Source of the DNA: Phoenix dactylifera
Taxonomy: Eukaryota > Streptophyta > Magnoliopsida > Arecales > Arecaceae
Length of the DNA stretch: 64,000 nt
Direction of reading: 5' to 3'
Assembly (NCBI RefSeq): GCF_009389715.1
Contig: NW_024067667.1
Coordinates: 1,434,001 to 1,498,000, forward strand
In this document: positions 21,846-32,913 of the stretch, piece after piece
How positions within the stretch are numbered: position 1 is the first letter of the stretch
Layout of the letters: each line of letters starts with the position of its first letter
Position numbers and translations under genes: made by a program
The notes under the pieces: generated by a model
The model's input: the letters and a program-made list of their open reading frames with translations, nothing else
Told to the model about the DNA's origin: nothing
The model's database searches: none

Positions 21846-23754
21846 CATGGTTCTTGATGCCGCAGTTTCTAAACAAGGTGTAGATTGTGTGGAAAATTGA
21901 GATGTCGATTAGTAGCATTTTAGCTATGTTGAATTGCAGTAAAGGCAAGAATTTATGTACTTCGTTATCATTATAAATATATATAGTTATTAATTTGTAC
22001 GGTTGGATTTACAATGTAAAATTTACATTGATAAATTTGATTTAGCATGTGATGGTATGTGTTATACGATTTTCAGTACGAATATATTTATGCAGTTATT
22101 ATATATATCATATATTAAAAACATAATTATGTGAATAATGGTAGCTTGAATTTAAGAAAAATGCACTATGTAAGTGAAAACTGTTTTCATAAGAGTAACA
22201 TATAAATTAGACATTTAAGATATGGTTTAGATTAATCTTGCAATGAGATAACCTCCACAAGCTTATGCATGAGATTTTGTTCGTCTTAGATTGAATCATG
22301 ATCTTGGTTAGTCCAAAGCCGAAAAAATAATTAATCTACAAAATATCTTGTTATATATAATAATAGTTTTATATAATCAGGATGGTTAATATAATTTCAT
22401 TTTGCTTTATTAGATGATTTAGACATTGATAATACTAAATATGAAGTGCCTTCGGAAGATCATGATCACTTTCTAATAATTAGACAGAGCTTTTACTGCG
22501 ATCTGGGATTTTGGAGAACCAACTTCTATTTATCATTATTGTAATTCTTTAATATGGATCGATAAAAAAAAAACGAAAGTTCAAAGAATGATCCGATGTT
22601 CTTTCTATATTATCAAGCTAGAAAAGAGTAGCTAACTTACTTGATACAACTGTCCTGCAATCACTCATGAATGGCCAATTTGATATGTCAAGGTCAAAAA
22701 TTATAGAGCATAAGGGACAATATAAATTAAATGTTTTCACTTACTTCGATGGAAGTAAGATTGTTTACAATGCTTTGGATGGACGAGATCTTTTATCTTT
22801 CACAAAAATGGTGTTGGATCTCCATGTACCGATGAAGGTGGGAGGTGGGAAATAAAGTTTATGTTTCCATGAGATAATTTTATGCCTACATATTGCAATT
22901 TCATGCATCCAAAGGAAAAACCCTTCTACAGGAGAGGTCAGCTCTTCCAATAATATGTTGTTGATAACTATGCTACTATTAAAGAAGACTACAGTGGGTC
23001 CAGTATAATCAAACAAAACTTCTTATCAAATTAGACCCAGATCTACATAATGTTGTAACTGCTGGTGAAACTTTTGCTATTGCCACCTGGGGCCAATGCT
23101 TAACCCATTTAACTTGATTTAACCAATTATATGTTGTGTTTGGTAACCTGTTTAATAAAATAGTCAAGTTTGGGTCTATATTTTTGACCCATTTAATAAA
23201 CAAGTTGGATTGGGACTGAGAGAGTTTTTACTTATCCTGTATCTGATCCGACAAATATCTGGTCCAACCCGACCCAATTACCATCTTTATAGTCTTCAAA
23301 AAATTATATATTTTACCTTTTCTATGGTAGCCCACGTACACACATTAAAATTGTCAAGATGCTATGGTTGTCTTTTGTTCTATAGGTCTATTAGATATTT
23401 TAATCAAATTCACTAACAATCCAAATTAGACTAAAACAAAAGAGGCATTATAGCAAATTCCCAAAATATTGTGGCGAGAGTGTTTCACATCAAAATAAAA
23501 CAATATTTAAAGGATGTGAAAAATATTCAAAAAAATATTGGAAAGTATGGAACTAAAAATCTTTCTTACAATTCTTAATTTGAAAAACTTTAAAAATATT
23601 TATAATTCTCATATCTTAATGATTATTATTAATTTGTATAACAATTGTATATCTTTATAAGGTTGAGTTCCAAAAGAGAGAATTACCCCACGTACATTTA
23701 TTAGATACTATATTTGAAGACGACAAATGTTGAGTTGCAGAAGAAATTGACTCT
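21846..23754. other. Intergenic AT-rich DNA, no recognised gene
   Basis: No complete ORF or known domain was seen. About 22655-22855 has a 62-residue open frame (GQYKLNVFTYFDGSKIVYNALDG) preceded by AACTTACTTGATACAACTGTC. It looks like a piece of some coding sequence, but I cannot name it. About 23100-23280 has repeated ACCCATTTAA/ACCCGACCC words such as those in small transposons. Confidence 0.4.
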
Positions 23755-24606
23755 TAGTGTAGAAATACCCGACCGACAAAATGGTCCACAACTTTCTAAT
23801 TTGGTTGTCTCACACATGATTCATGGCCCTTGTCATGCATGTATAGAATATAGTTACTCCATGTATGAATAATAGCAAATACGATAGAAAATACCCAAAG
23901 AAATTTAATTCTTAGATAAAAAATGATGGTAATGGATATGTCTAATATCAAATAATAAATAATAGCCGCATGACAATCAAAAGTAATAAACTTGTGGATA
24001 ACCTTGGGTGGTTCCACATAATCCAAACCTTCTTCTTTGATATCATGTGCTCATAAATATAGAAATTGTTGCTCGACAAAAGTAAAAATATATCTATAAA
24101 GGCTCTAACACAATAATTGTTACTTTTAAGAATAATAATGTCCCCTAATTAACAAATGGACAACCACAATATCGAGAGATTGATGAGATTAAATAGTATC
24201 TTAATTGTAGATATATATCATCAATAAAAGCTTGTTGGGTTCAAAATGCCCAGACAACATTCCCTAGTTGAGCGATCATCATTTTCCAAATCGATAGATT
24301 ATTTTTAATAATAATAATGAGCAAATAAAAGATGGAAATGCACGACATGTGATTCATAAAACAAAATAATTAACACAATGGTTTGAAGCAAATAAAATGT
24401 ATGAAGATCCAACAAATTTGACTTATGCAAGATTTCCAGCCAAATAGGTTTCGAATGATAGAGCTAAGCAATGACCTCGGAGACAATCAAGATATCCATA
24501 GGAAGGTTATACAATACTCACCTTCATTAGGAATAAGATGTTTACCTACAAAAATTGTTACGTATTATTTGTGTAGCAACCTCATTTAAATATTTGTGGA
24601 CACTTG
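23755..24606 (+). pseudogene. Helitron Rep/helicase remnant
   Basis: Read with stops and frame changes, the plus strand gives the order typical of the plant Helitron protein (Rep / Helitron helicase-like domain): LSNLVVSHMIHGPC, then a K/W-rich stretch, WVVPHNPNLLL, INIEIVARQ, an IYKGSN block, RYISS-like words, WFEANKMYEDPTNLTYARFP near 24380-24445, and a GRLYNTHLH / LQKLLRI stretch near 24500-24570. Many in-frame stops make it dead. No Helitron ends (5' TC, 3' hairpin-CTRR) were identified, so the borders are those of the protein match. Confidence 0.65.
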
Positions 24607-24904
24607 ATGATATTATTCAAATATTCTCTAAAAATTAAGAAATTTCTAAGTGGAATAAAATATGTTTAAATAATTAAGAAGGAGGTTTTTGAAATAATTT
24701 TTTCCTCCAAGAAATTTCTAAATGGACGACTTCGAATAATTTTTTCTCATAACTTTTTTCCTAAAATAATTAAGAAGAGTCTAGTGTCCTATCATATTTC
24801 TAACAACTTCCGATGTGGGAGGACTCTAAATGGATAGATTCAAATATTCTCTAAAAGTTCTACATCCCTAAACAAATTGTGCATTTCCTAAATAGGGCTT
24901 GATT
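24607..24904. repeat. AT-rich repeat, copy 2 counterpart of about 780-1035
   Basis: It matches the left block around 780-1035 in order, including CTTCCGATGTGGG, GGACTCTAAAT, ATTCAAATATTCTCTAAAA and CCTAAATAGGGCTTG. This marks the left edge of the second copy of the duplicated block. The match stops at 24904, where LINE sequence starts. Confidence 0.6.
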
Positions 24905-25255
24905 ACGAGGAGTCACCTATGTAAGAAGGATCTTAGGGTCAGATTGTATCATCCTAAGGGGGGACTCGATTACAGTGATTGAGTAGATTCACAACGCTGG
25001 AGCGACAAGGCGATGGTCACCTCCTACTCAGGGATATCCAGAGCTTGATGGTTGGTTGCAGATCGTTCCAGATGGCCCACGTGTATCGGAAGTCGAAGTT
25101 GGCAGCAGACTGGGTCGCCTCTTTTACTGCTCACCACTCGAAAGAGATTTTATGGACAGAGACTGACTTCGCTTCCCTTATGTACTCTTATTTCTTTTGA
25201 CTCTGATGGTAGAACTTATGCCAGGTTGACGTGAGTTACCGTAATACCAAAAAAA
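24905..25255 (+). mobile_element. LINE 3' fragment with RNase H-like domain and poly(A)
   Basis: The translation gives ILRGDSITVIE and, after a frame change, HLLLRDIQSLMVGCRSF and HVYRKSKLAADWVASFTAHH (about 25015-25140), then a stop and a short A-run at about 25246-25255. It is the conserved LINE RNase H end. It replaces about 1.8 kb present in copy 1 between about 1035 and 2845. Confidence 0.75.
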
Positions 25256-26200
25256 AAACTGCCCTTTCACGAGTCTACCCTAGTGGATCATGAGTCAACT
25301 CGAGTCAACCCTAAAGATAGTTAAGTCGACCTCAAAAGTAACCATATACAAAAGACATCGCGGCAAAAATGAGCAATTTCTCGAGTCGATCCCTAAAAAA
25401 GTGGAGCCGGCCTTTAAAGATCACAAGTCGACTCCTGAAAAAGTCGAGTCGACCCATTTGTGCCTAAATAATAACGGCTAGTTCATAAAATATAACTATT
25501 GTGTCACAAAAGGACCCATAGCACATTCATATTCACTTAAAAATATTACTAATATTGGAAATAAGAAAATTTGAATTCCTAAGAGAATAATAATTACTAG
25601 TCAATAAGGATCTAAAAAAATTTAGGTATCCAAAATCAATACTTGATAATATAAATCAGTATTTGGGTATTTAGATTCAAATTTGAAATTACTAAGAAAG
25701 TTGAAAATTAGATCATAACTTTGCTTATCTCAAAAAAACATAATTGGAGCAAAATGAATAAATGACTCTCATATTGTAAATAAGTTAGTTAGAACAGAAA
25801 TAGTGATAGAATGGATTGATTTTGATGTATCTCTTTGTGATGCCTTACATGTTTTAATACTTTGATACATGTTGTAATACTCTGATACTTGACAAAACTC
25901 ATATTTGGTTTCAATTCCATTTTGTAAAGTTTTTGATATTTTTAAGATAAACATGCTTAGAAAATACTCATCTCGAATTATTAGGACTGAAAGTTTTATT
26001 TAAAAACTATTCTCAAATCCAGGAACATTAAAAGGGGGAGAAAGAAAACTTAAGAGAGAGAGATCATATCTATAAAACTTAATAGCATAAATTAAAGATT
26101 TTTACAAAATAGGGAGAAAGAATGCAAAACTCATAAAGAAATGAAAAGTTCAGCCATCCTAATGTACATGCAATAAGTTTCATATGAACACATGGATTCA
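25256..26200 (+). repeat. Decayed Sirevirus-related fragment, copy 2
   Basis: It is collinear with about 2845-3790. Shared blocks include CCTTTCACGA(G/A)TCTACCCTA, decayed GAGTCGACC motifs to 25456, AACGGCTAGTTCATAAAAT, GATTTTGATG(C/T)ATCTC, and GGGGGAGAAAGAAAACTT near 26033. There is no coding capacity. It shows the fragment existed before the block was duplicated. Confidence 0.65.
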
Positions 26201-28850
26201 AATGTTCTCTAAAATTTCTATATCCCTAAAGTGATTTGTGCATTTCCTAAATAAGGTCCCACAAAATTTAAATAAAAAGAGTTTGTGCATTTCATAAAAT
26301 AATTAATATGTGATTCTGCATTTCTTAAAATAATTAAAAAAAAATTGACATGTATTGTCTAAAATAATTAACAAGTAGGCTTTCTAAAATAATTGCTTTT
26401 TTTCAGAAATTTCTAAATGGATGACTTCAAATAAGTTTTTCTCCTACTTTTTTTCTTAAAATAATTAAGAAGATACTAGAGCAAGGTGATATTTCTAACG
26501 GCTTCTCATGCATGAAGATTGTACGTGGAGAATATAAATGGATGGCTTCAAATATTTTCTAAACTTTCTATGCTTTCCTAAAGTAACTTAGGCATGGGGA
26601 CAAATATCTTTATTCTAAGATAATTTCTATGTGGGGACTATAAATGGAGGCCTTTCTACTATTGTTTTTTTTAAAAAAAAATTTGATATTTCCAAACATC
26701 TTTCTAGCATATTTAGATAACTTTAACATATATAGATATATTTAACATACTTAGATAATTTTAACATATCTAGCTTCAAATATTTTCTAAAACTTATGTG
26801 CTTTCCTAAAATAATTTATGCACAAGGATAAATATTTTTTTTCTAAAAATAGTTAAGAGGATTTCAGTGCATGGTGATATTTCTAACAACTTTTAATGTA
26901 TAAAGACTCAACGTGGGGACTCTAAATGTACAACTTCAACTATTTTCTTTTTTTTTCTAAAATAAGTTATGCATAGGACAAATACCTTTTTCTAAAATAA
27001 TTTCAACGTGAGGACTAAAGTAACTTTATATATTTCTAAATATCTTTTCAGCATATTTTGATAAATTTAACATAGATATGTTTAACATACTTAAATAACT
27101 TTAACATATCTAGCTTCAAATATTTCCCAAAATTTATGCACTTCTCTAAAATAATTTATGCATGCATGCGTCAAATAATTTTTTTAAAAAATAATTAAGA
27201 AGATTCAAGTATGGTGATATGTCTTAGACTCTTATGGCTTTGGATCATGAAGACTCTATGTGGGGAGTCTAAATGGACAACTTCAAATATTTTTTAAAAT
27301 TTTTGCGCTTTCCTAAAATAGTTTATGTATTGGAATACATATATTTTTCTCAAATAATTTCCACATGGGGACTATAAATGGATATATGCCTTTCATTATT
27401 GTATTTCTCTAAAATAATTTTAGGTATGTCTAAACATCTTTTTAGCATATTTATATAACTTTAATGTATACAAATATGTTTAACACACCTAGATAATTTA
27501 AACATATCTAGCTTCAAATATTTTTTTGAAAATCTTTCACTTTCCGAAAATAATTTATGCATGGAACAAATATCTTTTTTTAAATAATTTCTATGTGGGG
27601 ACTATAAATGGATGCCTTTCAATTATTGCATCTGTTAGAATAATTTTATATATCTCTAAACATCTTTATAGCATATTTAGATAATTTTAACATATGTAGA
27701 TATATTTAACATACTTTGATAATTTAACATATCTAGTTTAAAATATTTTCTAAAACTTATGCGCTTGACTAAAATAATTTATGCATGCGGAAAATAATTT
27801 TTCTAAAATAATTAAGAAGATTCCTGAGCATGGTAAAATTTCTAATGGTTTTCCATGGGTGACGACCTTCAGATTCCTACTAACATTGTAGATATATTTA
27901 ACATACTTTGATAATTAAGAAGACACCTTCAAATATTTTCTAAAATTTCTATATTTTCCTAAATTAATTTATGCAAGGGAACAAATATCTTTTTTCTAAA
28001 ATAATTTCTGCATGGAAACTATAAATTGATGCCTTTCATTATTGTATTTTCCTAAAATAATTTTAGTAATTTATGAACATCTTTCTAGCATATTTAGATA
28101 AGTTTGACATATATAGATATGTTTAATGCACTTGGTTAATTTTAACATATCTAGCTTCCAATATTTTCTAAAACTTCTATGCTTTCCTAGCTAGTATCGT
28201 TTTTCTATAATTTCTACGTGGAAACTGTAAATTGATGCCTTTCATTATTGTATTTTCTTAAAATAATTTTAGTAGTTTATGAACATCTTTCTAAAATATT
28301 TAGATAAGTTTGACATATATAGATATGTTTAATGCACTCGGTTGATTTTAACATATCTAGCTTCTAATATTTTCTAAAACTTCTATGCTTTCCTAAAATA
28401 ATTTCTGCGCGGGAGAAATACATTTTTCTTAAATAATTTCTATGTGGCAACTATAAATGGATGCCCCTCCATTTTTTCATTTTCCTAAAATAATTATAGA
28501 TATTTCTAGAAATCTTTCTATCATATTTAAATAATTGTACATATATAGATACGTTTACTTATATTGACAATTTTAACATATCTAGCTTTAAATATTTTCT
28601 AAACGTTCTATGCTTTCCTAAAATAATTTATACTTGGGACGAATATCTTTTCCTAAAATAATTTCTGCATGGGGATTATAAATGGAGGCCTTTCATTATA
28701 GCATTTTTTTTTTAAATAATTTTAGTTATTTCTAAACATCTTTACGGCTGTTATATAGTTTTAACAAATCTAGCTTTAAATATTTTCTAAAATTTATATG
28801 GTTCCCTAAAATAATTTATGCATGAGGATAATTAATTCTTTTTAATTCCC
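26200..28850. repeat. About 226-bp tandem array, copy 2
   Basis: Anchors CTATAAATGG and close variants lie near 26640, 27372, 27597, 28018, 28221, 28449 and 28677, with regular spacings of about 203-231 bp. It is collinear with the copy-1 array. About 27,825-27,960 contains the position where copy 1 carries the Sirevirus; copy 2 has no insertion there. It runs directly into the TATA box of PMEI-like gene 2. Confidence 0.75.
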
Positions 28851-28857
28851 TATAAAA
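28851..28857 (+). promoter_or_regulatory. TATA box of PMEI-like gene 2
   Basis: TATAAAA is in the same context (TTTTAATTCCC before it) and at the same 63-bp distance from the ATG as in gene 1. Confidence 0.7.
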
Positions 28858-28913
28858 CAATGCTCTCCCCTCCCCAGTCCCCATGCTTTCGCATCTCCTC
28901 CTTTCAACAAATA

Positions 28914-29441
28914 ATGGCTGCCTCTATAGCTCTCCTTTGCTTCCTCCTCATCCTCAACCAAAGCTCCTCTCTTGTCAGCGCCTCCGTCCAGGAGACATGC
29001 AAGACAGTGGCAGAAAGAAGCCCTAACTTCAGCTACAACTTCTGTGTCGCATCTCTCAGTGCTGATCCCAAAAGCGGCTCAGCTGACACCCAGGGTCTGG
29101 CTGTCATCGCCACTAAGTTGGTCAACGCCAATGCCACGAGCACCCTGTCGACGATCTCCAATCTATTGAAGAAGACGAGCGACGATGCAACCAAGGAATG
29201 CCTGGGTGATTGTTCAACTATGTATTCTGACTTGGTTGACATGTTGAAAGACACCGTTAGTGCCATCACATCCAAACGCTACTCTGACGCGAAGACTTAT
29301 CTTAGTGCGGCCTTGGATGTGGGTGATAACTGTGAGCAAGGATTTGCAGAGTTGGAAGTCAAGTCACCATTGACCAAAGAGAATAACGATTCCCGAGAGC
29401 TCTCCACTCTTGCCCTGATCATCACCAATCTTCTAGGATGA
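28914..29441 (+). CDS. PMEI / invertase-inhibitor-like secreted protein 2 (Pla a 1-like)
   Basis: A 175-residue intronless paralogue of 18054-18581. It has the same signal peptide, same Cys pattern (29, 44, 96, 100, 140) and same end apart from one residue (ITNLLG). By eye 19 residues differ, clustered at about residues 70-98 (LVNANATSTLS, KKTSDDATKECLGDC) and 139-151. Of roughly 32 base changes, about 22 alter the protein. The charge of the mid-helix region changes (Lys/Arg replaced by Asn, Ser, Asp), which might alter the partner enzyme. The promoter is conserved through the TATA box and array, so expression is probably similar. Start chosen as in gene 1. Confidence 0.9.
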   Translation: MAASIALLCFLLILNQSSSLVSASVQETCKTVAERSPNFSYNFCVASLSADPKSGSADTQGLAVIATKLVNANATSTLSTISNLLKKTSDDATKECLGDCSTMYSDLVDMLKDTVSAITSKRYSDAKTYLSAALDVGDNCEQGFAELEVKSPLTKENNDSRELSTLALIITNLLG

Positions 29442-30240
29442 TTGATATTGCTTGCTTTTCCAATTTACATGGTTTTCTTTTGTTTTTTCTCCTTTTCTTT
29501 TCAAGTCCTCCAGCTGAGGGACAAATGCTGTAGTTGGAATAAACGAACATCTTGATTTATTATGGCATTTGCCATCCAAAATTCCAAATTATTAGATTTT
29601 CGTAAACATTTTGTACACATCAAAATCAATCCATTGGGTCAATATCTAAAATTATGTTAGAAAAACATAGTCATAGAATGGTTTCCATTTATAGTCCTAG
29701 TGTAGAAAATATTTAAGATAAAAATATTAATGATTGATATTGCTTGCTTTTCCAATTTACATGGTTTTCTTTTGTTTTTTCTCCTTTTCTTTTCAAGTCC
29801 TCCAGCTGAGGGAGCTCAAATGCTGTAAAAGGCCAAAGAAATAATGAACGATAATGACAAATTTCATGTGAAAAATTAGGCATGGAGACATCAGTTAGAT
29901 TTTTTGTGGTATTACTAGTTTAAGATTGTAGGTATCAAATATTGAAAATAAGCCACAAAGGAATATTTAAATTTTTGATATATTGGCAAAAATATTACAA
30001 CATCTCAGTCCTTATTCTCGAGTATTCTATTTTAGTTGGAATAAACGAACATCTTGATTTATTATGGCATTTGCCATCCAAAATTCCATATTATTAGATT
30101 TTTGCAAACATTTTGTACACATCAAAATTAATCTATTGGGTCAATATCTAAAATTATGTTAGAAAAACATAGTCACAGAATGGTTTCCATTTATAGTCCT
30201 AGTGTAGAAAATATTTAAGATAAAAATATTAATGCTTTTG
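29442..30240 (+). repeat. Tandemly duplicated 3' flank of PMEI-like gene 2
   Basis: The gene's 3' flank (TTGATATTGCTTGCTTTTCC ...) appears at 29430 and again at 29729. The downstream block GGAATAAACGAACATC...AAAATATTAATG appears at about 29536-29730 and about 30038-30236. The first copy lacks about 220 bp present in the second (AGGCCAAAG ... CTATTTTAG). No ORF was found. Confidence 0.75.
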
Positions 30241-31110
30241 CATAATTTATTTTACAAAAGCGTAAAAATTTTAGAAAAAATTTGAAGCCATCTATTTCGA
30301 ATCCCCACGTAGAGTCCTCACAAAAGCGTAGTTGTTTTAGAAAAATTTTATGAGAAAAATATTGAAGCCATCCATTCAAAAATTACTTAGAGAAAAAATA
30401 TTTTAGGAAACCAATTATTAATTATTTTAGAAAAATATTTTCCTCCATGCAGAAATATCTTAAATGTTCTAAAAATGTAGAGTTTCTTATTAATTATTTT
30501 AAGAAATGAAGAAATTAATTTTTACCGAGACCTATATGGGAAATGTACAAAATATTTTTGGGATGTGGAATTTTGGAGAATATTTGAATCCATCTGTTTA
30601 AATTTCCCATACATCGTAAGATGTTGGAAATATCACCATATACTGGACTCTTCTTAATTATTTTTGAAAAAAATTATGAGGAGAATTATTGGAAGTTGCC
30701 CATTAAGAAATTTTTTAGAGGAAAAATTATTTCAGAAATTCTGCTTCTTAATTATTTAAGAAAATATTTTCTTCTGACTAAAATTTTTAATTATTTTATA
30801 AAATACAGAAATATTATTAATTATTTTAGAAAATGCAAAAACTCTTTTTAATTATTTTTTACTTAGCTGTATTCGTATGTGAAAAATTCTAAAAATATAT
30901 ATATCAGTCGAGCAAAAATTTCTTAATCATTTTAGGAAATGTAGAAACTGTTATTAATTATTTTAGAAAATATAGAAACTTTTCTTAATTATTTTTATCG
31001 AGCTCTCTGTAAATCTGATTTATGAAAAAATCCTAAAAAAAATACCATCCAATCAATGTCATAATGATCGAAGCAATTGGAAGGGGAAGGGTTAGAATGC
31101 TAGTCGGTAT
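30241..31110 (-). repeat. Inverted copy of the leftmost AT-rich block (right arm)
   Basis: Read on the minus strand, this matches about 1515-2460 in order: GACTAGCATT, CCCTTCCCCTTCCAATTGC, TGACATTGA, AAATCAGATTTA, TAATTAAGAAAAGTTTCTA, and TAGATATTGACCCAATG just outside. The inverted match continues through about 29570-30240. The ORF at 30621-30851 is a reading of this repeat, not a gene. Confidence 0.65.
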
Positions 31111-31967
31111 CTGTGTGAATTTGTAAATCTGTGTGATGAGCCCAATTGATACTTCTAGTAATTTCTCTCTTTCAGTCATGATTGTTTTTAGTACCTATGG
31201 AAAACAAAGCAAGATTCAAGTCAACGATTTGAATTTGGGAATGTTAGTAGGAATATGGAGAGAAGAAAATATAAAGTCGTCTAATGCACGACAAAACCTA
31301 GACTCTGAAGATGAAACTGTCATGTTAAAATTGCTATACTTTTTTTTTGATACTAAGGGAGGCAAAAACCGCCCATTAAAATTGCTATACATGAATCAAC
31401 AACACTAACGTATGGCAGCACATTGAGTTAACAATGTTATTATAACATTTCATCAAAAAAACAAAACAATGCTATCATAACTGCAAGGTTTGTGTGCATG
31501 GAGCAGCTAAGAAAGAAATGACCATTTTCCGTACGCGTGTTGTATAGATCACTCGGTTTAGCAAAAAAAATAAAAAATAAAAAAATAAAAAAGAAATGAC
31601 CTTTACTAATTCCCAATACTTACAGATGGAAAAATGTTGAAGAAGAATATGAAAGACCAGTTAAGAAGCTCAAATTATCTCCAAGAAATGCATTGGATTT
31701 TCAACTCTTGCTCGAGTCTATAGATACTTGTACAGTGTATCATGGTTGATACACACATTAGTAGGAGACGCATATATACTGGGCGTGACTGTATATATGA
31801 ATGTTCCTGCAGTATTCATGATGGCAGGCGTGCAATCGTGCAGTTCAAATCATCATTTCTATGATAAAAAATTACCAGTTTTGTGATAACAGATCTGTTA
31901 TTTACTTACTCTCAAAAAAATGCCCACGTAATGAAACAAGTGAGGAAAAACCAAAAACTAGCCAAGT
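31111..31967. other. Intergenic, no recognised gene
   Basis: AT-rich with two A-rich runs (31441-31470, 31561-31593). The 91-residue ORF at 31133-31408 has no family pattern. Nothing was identified. Confidence 0.4.
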
Positions 31968-32809
31968 TATATCGAAGGGTTTTTCGCATATATATCCTTC
32001 TAAATATCAGATTTTGCGTGAATACCCTTTAAAAATTGGTATTTGCATGTATATCCTCGCAAAACTTTGTTATTGTACAAATATTCCTAATATAACGGTT
32101 GTTCTAACTGTGTTAAAAAAATTATATTTTTATTAATTAAAAATAAAATGAAAATATGGAATGATGTTATTGTACCTATTCATCTTGGTTGGTGTTTAAT
32201 GGCTGGAATTATTAAACCGAAATGCAAATCTTTGTACAAGAATACATCGCTTGTTTACTACAACTATGGTGACACTGTTTTGTTTTTGTTTTTTTTTTTT
32301 TTTCTCACTCTCTCTCTCTCTTCCTCTCTAGGAGTTATCGTAGCTAGGAACACTTAAGATTGCACTGGTGGGACTTTTACCCTTAGAATGTGTACCATTA
32401 AAAAGAATCCTAGCTAGCAGGAGAATTGCAGAGCTTCCTTAATTAGGCACCATTATTGTTAAATTCCAAGATAACGACAAAGATTAAAAGCTGGCTTAAT
32501 CAAGAACTGCAAAGCACAAATATCATAATTATGAGATGCTGGGTGGGGGAAGCCAGGCGCGGGGGGTGGGGAAGATGAGCGTGTGGGGGGGGGGGGGGGG
32601 AGCAACGATGATAACGTCATTTCATATTTTCATTTTATTTTTAATTAATAAAAATATAATTTTTTTAACACCGTTAAAACAACCGTTATATTAGAGATAT
32701 TTGTAAAATAACAGAGTTTTACGAGGGTATACATGCAAATACCAATTTTCAAAGGGTATTCACGCAAAATTTGATATTTAGAAGGGTATCTATACAAAAA
32801 TATATCAAA
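31968..32809. mobile_element. Non-autonomous element with about 190-bp terminal inverted repeats (MULE-like)
   Basis: About 31977-32160 is matched in reverse complement by about 32610-32800. Shared blocks are CCTTCTAAATATCA(G/A)ATTTTGCGTG, AATTGGTATTTGCATGTATA, AATATAACGGTTGTT and TTATATTTTTATTAATTAAA. Candidate 9-bp target duplications are TATATCGAA (31968-31976) and TATATCAAA (32801-32809), one mismatch. The middle has T and CT microsatellites, a G18-like run near 32583 and no ORF. Long TIRs and a 9-bp duplication suggest the Mutator group; the exact ends are uncertain by a few bases. Confidence 0.6.
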
Positions 32810-32913
32810 TAGAAACCTACCACCATGCTTTCTTTGTTAGAGAGAGAGAGAGAGATGCTTACAATAGTAATGGCTGCAGTGATCCCTTGAGATGATCAAT
32901 GCATTCAGTTCCA

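Noticed and set aside
22655..22855. 62-codon ORF at 22667
   Set aside because: It may be a fragment of some coding sequence, but I could not assign a family or extend it with confidence.
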